Of a stretch of 64,000 nucleotides of DNA, positions 42,701-49,747 are shown in pieces. The position numbers and the translations under genes were made by a program. Positions within the stretch are counted from its first letter, which is position 1. Each line of letters opens with the position of its first letter. Source of the stretch: JANSYL01 sp965229695 (GTDB taxonomy: Bacteria; Pseudomonadota; Alphaproteobacteria; Rhodobacterales; Rhodobacteraceae); the NCBI GenBank assembly GCA_965229695.1, contig OZ245921.1, forward strand, positions 1,736,001 to 1,800,000. Direction: 5' to 3'. The notes under the pieces are model-generated. The model saw only the letters and a program-made list of their open reading frames with translations. It was not told the DNA's origin and made no database searches.

Positions 42701-44254
42701 CTGATCAGTCCGCCGCCGCATCACGACATCTATTCGATCGAGGATCTGGCGCAGCTGATCTATGACCTCAAGCAGATCAACCCGCGCTGTAAGGTGACGG
42801 TGAAGCTGGTGGCGTCCTCGGGCGTGGGCACCATTGCCGCCGGGGTGGCCAAGGCCAAGGCGGATGTCATTTTGGTTTCGGGCCATAATGGCGGCACGGG
42901 GGCCTCGCCCGCGACCAGCATCAAATATGCCGGTCTGCCCTGGGAAATGGGCCTGACCGAGGCACATCAGGTTCTGGCGATGAACCATCTGCGCGATCGG
43001 GTGACCCTGCGCACCGATGGCGGGTTGCGCACGGGCCGCGACATTGTGATGGCCGCGATGATGGGGGCCGAGGAATACGGCATCGGCACCGCCGCCCTGA
43101 TTGCGATGGGCTGTATCATGGTGCGCCAGTGTCAGTCGAACACCTGCCCGGTGGGCGTCTGTACCCAGGATGAGCGGCTGCGCGATAAGTTCACCGGCAA
43201 TGCCGATAAGGTTGTGAACCTGATCACCTTCTACGCGACCGAGGTGCGGGAAATCCTTGCCTCCATCGGGGCGCGCAGCTTGGACGAGGTGATTGGGCGT
43301 GCCGATCTGCTGACCCAGGTCAGCCGGGGCGCGGCGCATCTGGATGATCTGGACCTGAACCCGATGCTGATCACCGTCGATGGGGCGGATCGGATCGAAT
43401 ATGACCGTAACAAGCCGCGTAATGCGGTGCCCGATACGCTGGACGCGCAGATCGTGACCGATGCGGCGCGGTTCCTGAAAGACGGCGAGAAGATGCAGCT
43501 GTCTTACGCGGTGCAGAACACGCTGCGCACGATTGGCACGCGCACGTCGAGCCATATTGTGCAGAGCTTTGGGATGCGCAACGCGCTGCAGCCGGATCAT
43601 TTGACGGTGAAGCTGGAAGGCTCGGCCGGGCAATCCCTTGGAGCGTTTGCCGCGCCTGGGTTGAAGCTGGAAGTGTCGGGCGACGCCAATGACTATGTGG
43701 CCAAAGGCCTGTCGGGCGGCATTGTGGTGGTGAAACCGCCGCAGATGAGCCCGTTGAAGGCGGATGAAAACGTGATCATCGGCAACACGGTGCTTTACGG
43801 GGCGACCGATGGCTATCTGTTTGCCGCTGGGCGCGCGGGGGAGCGCTTTGCGGTGCGAAACTCGGGCGCGCAGGTTGTGGTTGAAGGCTGCGGCTCCAAC
43901 GGGTGTGAGTATATGACCGGCGGGGTTGCGGTGATCCTGGGCAGCATCGGGGCCAATTTTGGCGCCGGGATGACCGGTGGGATGGCCTATCTTTACGACC
44001 CCGAAGGCGATGCGCAGATCAATATGAACCTGGAAACCCTGGTGACCTGCCCGGTGACGGTGGATCATTGGGAGGCGCAGCTAAAAGGTCTGATCCAGGC
44101 CCATGCGCGCGAAACCGGAAGCCGGAAGGCGGCGGATATCTTGCAGCATTGGGATATCGAGCGCGCCAATTTCTTGCAGGTCTGCCCGAAAGAGATGTTG
44201 GACAAGCTGGCCCATCCTTTGGGGATCGAAGAGGCGGCGGTTCCGGCGGAGTAA
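39716..44254 (+). CDS. gltB: Glutamate synthase (NADPH) large subunit
   Basis: GltB, 1512 residues, makes two glutamates from 2-oxoglutarate and glutamine. The Ntn-hydrolase domain starts at Cys34 (EHSSCGVGLV), released after removal of a 33-residue propeptide. A central domain, the FMN-binding synthase domain (SGHNGGTGASPATSIKYAG) and the 3Fe-4S cluster CxxxxxCxxxxC region (RQCQSNTCPVGVCTQ) follow. The C-terminal beta-helix domain (about residues 1260-1500) has GGIVVVKPPQ and CGSNGCEYMTGGVAVILG. Overlap with the second GFA gene indicates co-expression with gltD. It forms the GOGAT half of ammonium assimilation. Confidence 0.98.
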   Translation: MTKFDANWAAAEEEKRRWMDENSLFRAEDEHSSCGVGLVVSIDGEKRREVVEAGITALKAIWHRGAVDADGKTGDGAGIHVQISPKFFYDQVVRTGHEPRINELMAVGQVFLPRSDFGAQETCRTIVESEVLRMGYYIYGWRHVPVDISVLGEKANATRPEIEQIIISNSKGVDEETFERELYVIRRRIEKAAAAAQIPQLYICSLSCRSIIYKGMMLAEQVAEFYPDLKDERFESAFAIYHQRYSTNTFPQWWLAQPFRMLAHNGEINTLKGNVNWMKSHEIRLSSSYFGDMAEDIKPIIANGASDSAALDAVFEVLVRAGRNAPMAKTMLVPEAWSQTATELPQAWQDMYSYCNSVMEPWDGPAALAMTDGRWVCAGLDRNGLRPMRYVVTGDGLLIAGSEAGMVPIDEATVVEKGALGPGQMIAVDMQEQQLFHDTEIKDALANARPFGEWVGKITDLAAETEGVTETTLFSGSELRKRQIGAGYSIEELEQILAPMAEDGKEQIASMGDDTPAAVLSSQYRPLSHYFRQNFSQVTNPPIDSLREYRVMSLKTRFGNLKNVLDEDSSQTEILVLDSPFVGNAQFDRMLEHFGDSVITIDCTFPAGGAQGGLRQGLERIRAEAEDAVRSGAGHIVLTDQAQTEARVPMPMILATSAVHSWLTRQGLRTFCSLNVRSAECIDPHYFAVLVGCGATTVNAYLAQDSIADRIDRGLIDGSLTEAMARYRAAIDAGLLKIMSKMGISVISSYRGGLNFEAVGLSRAMVADYFPGMLSRISGIGVSGLQRKVEEVHAKAWLRGQEVLPIGGFYKARRSGEKHAWEATTMHMMQMACNRSSYQLWQQYSEKMRSNPPIHLRDLLDIKALGKPVPIEEVESITSIRKRFVTPGMSLGALSPEAHKTLNVAMNRIGAKSDSGEGGEDPAHFVPEPNGDNPSAKIKQVASGRFGVTAEYLNHCEELEIKVAQGAKPGEGGQLPGMKVTDLIARLRHSTKGVTLISPPPHHDIYSIEDLAQLIYDLKQINPRCKVTVKLVASSGVGTIAAGVAKAKADVILVSGHNGGTGASPATSIKYAGLPWEMGLTEAHQVLAMNHLRDRVTLRTDGGLRTGRDIVMAAMMGAEEYGIGTAALIAMGCIMVRQCQSNTCPVGVCTQDERLRDKFTGNADKVVNLITFYATEVREILASIGARSLDEVIGRADLLTQVSRGAAHLDDLDLNPMLITVDGADRIEYDRNKPRNAVPDTLDAQIVTDAARFLKDGEKMQLSYAVQNTLRTIGTRTSSHIVQSFGMRNALQPDHLTVKLEGSAGQSLGAFAAPGLKLEVSGDANDYVAKGLSGGIVVVKPPQMSPLKADENVIIGNTVLYGATDGYLFAAGRAGERFAVRNSGAQVVVEGCGSNGCEYMTGGVAVILGSIGANFGAGMTGGMAYLYDPEGDAQINMNLETLVTCPVTVDHWEAQLKGLIQAHARETGSRKAADILQHWDIERANFLQVCPKEMLDKLAHPLGIEEAAVPAE

Positions 44255-44255
44255 A

Positions 44256-44326
44256 GGGGGCGCTCCCGCCCCCCTCGGCCTTTGGCCTGCGGGGGTTGGG
44301 CCGGGCGCCGCGCGATTGCGCGGCGC
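44256..44326 (+). terminator. Two GC hairpins after gltB (possible terminator)
   Basis: A 7-bp stem GGGGGCG-CTCC-CGCCCCC (44256-44273) starts next to the gltB stop. A 9-bp stem GCGCCGCGC-GATT-GCGCGGCGC (44305-44326) follows. Neither has a U-tract, so a classical intrinsic terminator is not shown. Position after a long operon and before the opposing serB 3' end supports a termination or 3'-protection role. Confidence 0.45.
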
Positions 44327-44511
44327 GGCGGTGCCTTTGGCGCCTAGCCGGGTCTGATCTGATTGGGTTTGGGAAATTGCTGAGAGGCGATTCAGGGGCA
44401 GGTTTGCCCTGAATGCGCCAAACCGATCCTGGTCTGTGAGTCGCCCCGCGCCTCAAGGACGCCTTTGGCGCCGCGTGCCGCGGTCTGACGATCCTTGACC
44501 CGCAGCCCGAC

Positions 44512-45387
44512 TCACGCTGTGACGAAATCGGTTTTCGCGTAACCTTGGATGTAGAGAAGTGCGGTCAGGTCGCCGTGGTTGATGCGGTGCTTGGCCTGGG
44601 CTTGGACGGCGGGTTTGGCATGCACCGCGACGCCAAGCCCGGCCTCACCCAACATGCCGAGGTCATTGGCGCCATCCCCGATGGCCAGCACATCTTCGGC
44701 CAGGATGTCGAGTTGCGCGGTCAGTTCATGCAGCGCGTCGATCTTGGCTTGGCGGCCCAGGACCGGTTCGGCCACGGTGCCGGTTAGTTTGCCATCCTCG
44801 ATCACCAAGGTGTTGGCGCGGTTATGGTCAAAGCCAAGCTTGGTGGCGACGGCCTGGGTGAAGGCGGTGAAGCCGCCCGAGACCAGGGCGGCATAAGCGC
44901 CATGGGCTTTCATGGTGGCGACCAGGGTGGCGCCGCCGGGCATCATGGTGATGCGTTCGGCCAGGACTTGATCGATCACGGTTGCGGGCAGGTCGCGCAT
45001 GACGGCGACGCGTTCATGCAGCGCTTCGACAAAATCCAGCTCGCCATTCATGGCGCGTTTGGTGACGGCGCGGACGGCCTCACCAAAGCCCGCAGCCTCG
45101 GCCAGTTCATCGATGCATTCCTGCTGGATCATGGTGGAATCCATATCCGCCAGCAGCAGGCGCTTGCGCCGGTTTTCGGTGGGTTGGATCACCAGATCGA
45201 CCCCTTCGCCCTGTAGGCTTTCCCAGACCTGGGTCAGGTTTTTGGGCGGTTTGGACAGGGGGAATTCCGCTGCGTGGTTGGGATCGAGCCAGACCGCATC
45301 GCCGCCGCCAAAGGCATCGCGCAGGGCGGTGACCATGGCGGGGTCGAGGATCATGGCGGGGTTGGTGATAAGGGTCGCCGTAAACAT
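44512..45387 (-). CDS. serB: Phosphoserine phosphatase
   Basis: SerB, 291 residues, the last step of serine biosynthesis. An N-terminal regulatory-like region (about 1-75) precedes the HAD core with the nucleophile motif DMDST (Asp81). The GGFTAF loop (SGGFTAFTQ) and the magnesium-binding GDGANDLGML complete the active site. The end has AKPAVQAQAKHRINHGDLTA, typical of SerB. It stands alone, opposite gltB. With serC and serA at 55-58 kb, the window holds all three enzymes of the phosphorylated serine pathway, but they are not in one operon. Confidence 0.96.
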   Translation of the reverse strand: MFTATLITNPAMILDPAMVTALRDAFGGGDAVWLDPNHAAEFPLSKPPKNLTQVWESLQGEGVDLVIQPTENRRKRLLLADMDSTMIQQECIDELAEAAGFGEAVRAVTKRAMNGELDFVEALHERVAVMRDLPATVIDQVLAERITMMPGGATLVATMKAHGAYAALVSGGFTAFTQAVATKLGFDHNRANTLVIEDGKLTGTVAEPVLGRQAKIDALHELTAQLDILAEDVLAIGDGANDLGMLGEAGLGVAVHAKPAVQAQAKHRINHGDLTALLYIQGYAKTDFVTA

Positions 45388-45550
45388 GGGTGCCTAGTAG
45401 GCCAGCTTGGCGAGTATGGCCAGGGTGAAGCTGTGGTGGCGGGTGGGGAGTAGTTCGAATTTTAGGAGAGGCGGTAGGGCGGTTGGTTGAGGCGATCTTG
45501 TGGGGTGGGCGTGGGGAAAGGGCGGTGTTCGGGTCATTTTTGAGCTTAGA

Positions 45551-45582
45551 AACAGGCTCTAACCTGCCTGTTAGAGCCTGTT
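45551..45582 (-). repeat. Perfect 13-bp inverted repeat at the AttH-like gene stop
   Basis: AACAGGCTCTAAC (45551-45563) and its complement (45570-45582) are separated by CTGCCT. One arm ends inside the stop codon of the AttH-like gene. No U-run follows on either strand. The 194-bp gap between serB and this gene otherwise shows no gene or clear promoter. Confidence 0.6.
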
Positions 45583-46637
45583 CAGTCGTATCCCGTCATC
45601 TCGAGATAACCGCGCCCCTCATGGCTGCCCGTGAAGCGGATGGGCCCTTCCCAATAGGAGACGGACACATCCATCCAGCTTTGCGGATTGACCGGTGTGG
45701 TGCGAATGTCTAGGTCGCGCGCGGGCAGTTCGAGCCGCCATTCGACCGGAACGGTGCGGCCCGCGACCTGGGCGTGGCCAAGGGGTGTTAACCGCAATGC
45801 GCCGTTGGGATAGGCGGTTGTGGTGCCATCTGGTTCGATCCAGGTGGCGGCGGTGTAGACTGCGCCATCGCGGTCGCGCAGGCCAAAGCCCATCATGCGG
45901 GCCCCGGTTTCGAATTGCAGCGAGAACCAATCCCAGCCGTCTTGCGTGTCTGACAGCGGTTGCGAGGACCATTCGCGGTCGAGCCAAGCCGTGCCGCTGA
46001 CCGCGACGGGGCCATCCGGCAGGTTGAGCGTGCCAGAGGCGCGGTAGAAGGGTTGGGAGTAGTAATAGCTTGCCTGCCCATCGGCGGATTTGACCGAATA
46101 GCCACCGTCGCCATGGAAGATTAACGGGCCATCGGCGGTGAGGGTCAGGTCATAGGCGAAATCCTCGCCCAGGGCGGTCAGCGCAAGCTGGGATAGGGCA
46201 TCGGCGCCGGTCGGGGCCGTAGAGGTCATGGCCCAATCGTCGATCCAGGCGGTGAAGGGCGTGGCTTCGACACCTGCCTGGCCGATGCCGCCGCGCCCCA
46301 AACGTTCGGCGCTGAAATGCTGGTCAGGCGTGGTCAGGCCCGCATGGCCCATCCAGAGTTGCGGGGTTTGCCAGGTGCCGCCCGGATCCGGCGCAAGGGC
46401 GGAGCGGAAAAGCGTCCATTGCACGCCGTAATCCACGCCATTTTCGCCGGTGAGGGTGGCGGTCAGATACCACCATTCGATGCGGTAATCGGGATGCGGG
46501 CCGTGATCGGTTGGAAAGCTGAACTGGGCCGGGCGCTCCGGCACAGAAAAGCCTTCCGCCTCGGTCCCGAGGCCAGCGAAGCCTTGGGCGACAGCCGGTT
46601 GCGCGAGGAAAAGGAGGAGGAGGGCTCTAACGATCAT
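45582..46637 (-). CDS. AttH/CrtC-like exported lipocalin-type protein
   Basis: A 351-residue protein with a signal peptide (MIVRALLLLFLAQPAVAQ). The mature domain carries the family pattern HPDYRIEWWYLTATL and TAWLDREWSSQPL, seen in AttH of Agrobacterium and in hydroxyneurosporene synthase CrtC, two lipocalin-like domains in tandem. Function as a carotenoid hydratase is unlikely here, because its gene partners are ABC transporter genes as in attEFGH. The ATG at 46637 overlaps the permease stop by 11 nt. A periplasmic lipid- or hydrophobe-binding role is inferred. Enzymatic activity is not known. Confidence 0.8.
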   Translation of the reverse strand: MIVRALLLLFLAQPAVAQGFAGLGTEAEGFSVPERPAQFSFPTDHGPHPDYRIEWWYLTATLTGENGVDYGVQWTLFRSALAPDPGGTWQTPQLWMGHAGLTTPDQHFSAERLGRGGIGQAGVEATPFTAWIDDWAMTSTAPTGADALSQLALTALGEDFAYDLTLTADGPLIFHGDGGYSVKSADGQASYYYSQPFYRASGTLNLPDGPVAVSGTAWLDREWSSQPLSDTQDGWDWFSLQFETGARMMGFGLRDRDGAVYTAATWIEPDGTTTAYPNGALRLTPLGHAQVAGRTVPVEWRLELPARDLDIRTTPVNPQSWMDVSVSYWEGPIRFTGSHEGRGYLEMTGYD

Positions 46638-49035
46638 TGGCAAAGACCCGAAGCAGGTGATCCGGCCCCATCCGCGCCAAGCGGCGGGCGGGCAACCAGG
46701 CGGCCAAACCGGCGGCTAAAAGCGCCAAGGCCCCCAGGCCCAGCCAATCGAAGGGGAAGAGGCGCATGGGCAGGCGCCAGCCGAAAGCCTCCACATTCAC
46801 CACGGCCAAAAGCGCCCAGGCAAGGACCAGGCCCACCGGAATGGCGATCAGAAAGGTGAGCGCGGCGAGAAGCAGGGCGCGGCCCAGTTCGATCCGGGCC
46901 AGGGTTTGGCGCGTCATGCCGACGGCCCAGACCGGGGCCAGTTGCGGCAGGCGCATACCCGCAAGCGTCAGAAGGCTGGTCAGCATCGCAAAGCCCGCGA
47001 CCGACAGGGTGAGGATGTTCAGCGCACCGGTGATCTGAAAGGTGCGTTCGAATACTTCAAGCGAGAAGCGCTTGATTTGGGTCTGATTGACCACGGCATC
47101 CGCGGGCAGGTCGAAGGTTTCGCGCAGATCGGCGGCCAGTTGCGGCACCTGATCGGGTGGCAAGCGTAGGGCGTAGCGGCGCAGCGGGGTTTGCGGGAAA
47201 AGTTGGGTGAAGAGGTCGTAGCCGATGATCGCCTGGCCATGGGGGTTGCCGTAATCGGAATAGACGCCCACCACGGGCAGCAGTGGGGTGTTGGCGAGCG
47301 CGAGGGTGTCGCCCAACGCGAGGCCCGATCGGCGGTGCAGCTGTTCGTTGATCAACACGCCCGTGCCACCGGCGATCGCCCCCCAGGCGTCGGGGGCGGC
47401 CGACAGCAATGGCCAATGATCGCGGTATGTCGCGTGATCGATGATGCCAAAGACCTCGCCCGGGCGGCTGGCCAAGGGGGTTTCGGTCGAGATGATGGGC
47501 AGAATCGCATCCGTGCGCGGCTCTAAATAGGGGATCAGGCTCTGTGCTTGATCGGTATCGGCGGCGGTCAGGTAAAGCTCGGAGGCGAGGCGCTGATCCA
47601 ACCAGCCGGTGAAGGTGACGCGGAACGAGCCCACCATGGTCGAAACGCCGATATTGGCGGCCAGGGCCAGCATCAGGGCCATGAGCGCCAAGGATAGGCT
47701 GGGGATTTGCTGGCGCGTGTCGGCCAAAACCCATTCCATGCGCACGCCTTTCGCCGCGCGCGACAGGGTGTTGAGAGCAAGGGTCAAGATCCGGGGCAAG
47801 AGCAATGCGGCGGCAATCAACAGCGCGGCTAAGAAGCCAAACCCGGCCACAAGCCCATCGCCAAAGGCCAAAAGGCCCAATGCGATCAGCCCGAGCAGGA
47901 GAGCCGCGAGCGTCTGCAGCCGGATGGTTTGGTTCGACGCCATGGCCCAGGCGCGGGGATTGGCTGGGGCCAAAAGCGGCATCCGCGCCAGGGCGACAAA
48001 GGCCTGGGTCGCGGCCAGCATCGCGCCGCCCAAGGTCATCGCCACGCCTGCAGCGGCCCAGGCGGGGTTGAAGCGCAGGCTGCCCGCAACCTCGGCCCCG
48101 TAAAGGCCCCGTAGCGTACCCGCGACCCCCGGCATCAAAGCGGCGGCGATGACATACCCAAGGATCAGGCCGATCAGGCAGGAAAACAGAGCCAAACCCG
48201 CCATTTCGAGACTGAATGTAGACAATATTTTGTGCAGGGGAACGCCCATCGCGCGCAGGCTGCGCACGGTGGTGCGGCGCTGTTCCACGGCCAGGCCAAC
48301 CGCGCCATGGACGATGAATAGACCGACCGCAAAAGCCAGCAAGCCAAAGGCGGTGAGGTTGAGGTGGAAGCTATCGGTCAGCTGCGCGATGTCGCTGCTG
48401 CCGCTGGGGGGCTGAAGTTGCAGATCGCCAAGCGCTGCAAGCGGGGGCAAATGGGGGGGTTGGCTTGGATCAGCCAACAGGTAGCTGGGATCGGTTTGCG
48501 CCAGCAGCCGGGCGGCGGTTGCGATATCGGTGATGGCGGCACCGGGGGGCACATCATCTGTGATCACAAGCTCTGGCCCGATATCGTTGAGCGGGGCAAG
48601 ATCGGTGCCGCGCCCGATCAGAAATATGCCCGGTGTGCCGAAAAACCGGGTGATGTCGATTTGATCTTCGCCCGTCAGGTTGGGGGCATTGCTGGCCTCG
48701 GGCGCGGTCAGGGGATCGATCCCCAAAAGCCGCAGGCGCGTTTGGTCGGTGCGCAAGACGCCGGAAATGACGGGTGAGACACGATAGCCTGTGCGGCGCA
48801 GGTCGACATAGCGGGCCAGGGGGACTGGCTGACCATCCGCTGTCACCAGCCGTTCCAAACGGTCTTGGCCCAGGGTCGCGGCGGCCTGCCCGTAGGAGGC
48901 GCGTGCCTCGGTATTGATCGCCTGCACGCCCGACCAAAGCGCTGTGGCAAGCGCCAGGCCGGTCAGCAAGGTCAGCAATTGGCCGGGGTGGCGGCACCAA
49001 TGGGACAGGAGGGTTAGGATCGCCAGCCGCAGCAT
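46627..49035 (-). CDS. FtsX-type ABC transporter permease (AttFG-like)
   Basis: An 802-residue permease with two FtsX-like halves. An N-terminal helix (HPGQLLTLLTGLALATALWS) precedes a periplasmic domain. Then come membrane clusters AFGLLAFAVGLFIVHGAVGLA, ALFSCLIGLILGYVIAAALM, LLIAAALLLPRILTLALNTL and the C-terminal block VAGFAMLTSLLTLAGM plus ALAWALLAVVNVEA-type helices. Such proteins act in outer-membrane lipid or lipoprotein export and mechanotransmission rather than classical import. ATG 49035 lies one base after the ATPase stop. It is fused compared with separate AttF and AttG. The substrate is unknown. Confidence 0.82.
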   Translation of the reverse strand: MLRLAILTLLSHWCRHPGQLLTLLTGLALATALWSGVQAINTEARASYGQAAATLGQDRLERLVTADGQPVPLARYVDLRRTGYRVSPVISGVLRTDQTRLRLLGIDPLTAPEASNAPNLTGEDQIDITRFFGTPGIFLIGRGTDLAPLNDIGPELVITDDVPPGAAITDIATAARLLAQTDPSYLLADPSQPPHLPPLAALGDLQLQPPSGSSDIAQLTDSFHLNLTAFGLLAFAVGLFIVHGAVGLAVEQRRTTVRSLRAMGVPLHKILSTFSLEMAGLALFSCLIGLILGYVIAAALMPGVAGTLRGLYGAEVAGSLRFNPAWAAAGVAMTLGGAMLAATQAFVALARMPLLAPANPRAWAMASNQTIRLQTLAALLLGLIALGLLAFGDGLVAGFGFLAALLIAAALLLPRILTLALNTLSRAAKGVRMEWVLADTRQQIPSLSLALMALMLALAANIGVSTMVGSFRVTFTGWLDQRLASELYLTAADTDQAQSLIPYLEPRTDAILPIISTETPLASRPGEVFGIIDHATYRDHWPLLSAAPDAWGAIAGGTGVLINEQLHRRSGLALGDTLALANTPLLPVVGVYSDYGNPHGQAIIGYDLFTQLFPQTPLRRYALRLPPDQVPQLAADLRETFDLPADAVVNQTQIKRFSLEVFERTFQITGALNILTLSVAGFAMLTSLLTLAGMRLPQLAPVWAVGMTRQTLARIELGRALLLAALTFLIAIPVGLVLAWALLAVVNVEAFGWRLPMRLFPFDWLGLGALALLAAGLAAWLPARRLARMGPDHLLRVFANDR

Positions 49036-49036
49036 C

Positions 49037-49708
49037 TTATCCCGCCTGCGCAAGCTGGCCATGGGTCAGGTGCACCCGCCGATCCATGCGGTCGGCCAGG
49101 CGGGCGGAATGGGTGACCATCATCAAGGCGGCCCCGGTTTCCTGCACCAGATCCAGCAGCAGTTCCAACACCGTGTCGGCGGTGGTTTCATCCAGATTGC
49201 CGGTGGGTTCATCGGCCAAAACCAGGGCCGGGCGCGGGGCGATGGCGCGGGCGATGGCGACGCGTTGCTGCTGGCCGCCCGACAGTTGTTCGGGGTAGCG
49301 GTCGCCCAGGCCGGTAAGGCCAAGCCGGTCGATCAGCCTGGCCTCGAAATCTGCATCATGCCGTCCAGCGAGCCGGGCCTGAAAAGCGATGTTCTGGGCG
49401 ATGGTGAGGGAGGGGATCAGGTTGAATTGCTGAAACACCAGGCCGATCTTGTCGCGCCGCAGGGCCGCGCGACCGGAATCGTTTAGGGTTTCGACGGGCT
49501 GACCCTCCAGCGCGACCGATCCGCGATCAGGCTGATCCAGCGCGGCGGCCAGATGCATCAGCGTGCTTTTGCCCGACCCGCTTTCGCCGGTCAGCGCGAG
49601 GGTTTGACCACGGTCAAGATCCAAGCTGACGCCGCGCAGGACGGCCAAGGGCCCCTCGGCCGTGGGGTAGGTTTTTTCCAGATCGGTCAGGCGCAGCAAA
49701 ACGGGCAT
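49037..49708 (-). CDS. ABC transporter ATP-binding protein (LolD/MacB-like)
   Basis: A 223-residue ATPase paired with the FtsX-type permease. Walker A is TGESGSGKST, the Q loop is VFQQFNLIPSLTIAQNI, the signature is LSGGQQQRVAIARAIA, and Walker B with the D loop is VLADEPTGNLDE. The last two are typical of the LolD/MacB/FtsE group. The start at 49708 (MPVLLRLTDLEKTY) gives the usual N-terminus, and a 12-codon extension is unlikely. It is the first of three coupled genes (ATPase, permease, AttH-like protein). The 5-oxoprolinase gene is 39 nt upstream on the same strand and could share the transcript. Confidence 0.9.
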   Translation of the reverse strand: MPVLLRLTDLEKTYPTAEGPLAVLRGVSLDLDRGQTLALTGESGSGKSTLMHLAAALDQPDRGSVALEGQPVETLNDSGRAALRRDKIGLVFQQFNLIPSLTIAQNIAFQARLAGRHDADFEARLIDRLGLTGLGDRYPEQLSGGQQQRVAIARAIAPRPALVLADEPTGNLDETTADTVLELLLDLVQETGAALMMVTHSARLADRMDRRVHLTHGQLAQAG

Positions 49709-49747
49709 GTCTGCTAACCTAGCGGCGCGATCGGGCAAGAACACCCG

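Noticed and set aside
41144..44068. 974-codon open frame antisense to gltB
   Set aside because: It lies fully inside a well-conserved gene and has no family sequence. High GC and the codon bias of gltB avoid the codons that would make antisense stops, so long shadow frames are expected.
45582..46637. Carotenoid hydratase (CrtC) function for the AttH-like gene
   Set aside because: The domain family is shared, but neighbours are ABC transporter genes and no carotenoid genes are in the window, so the enzymatic label is not supported.
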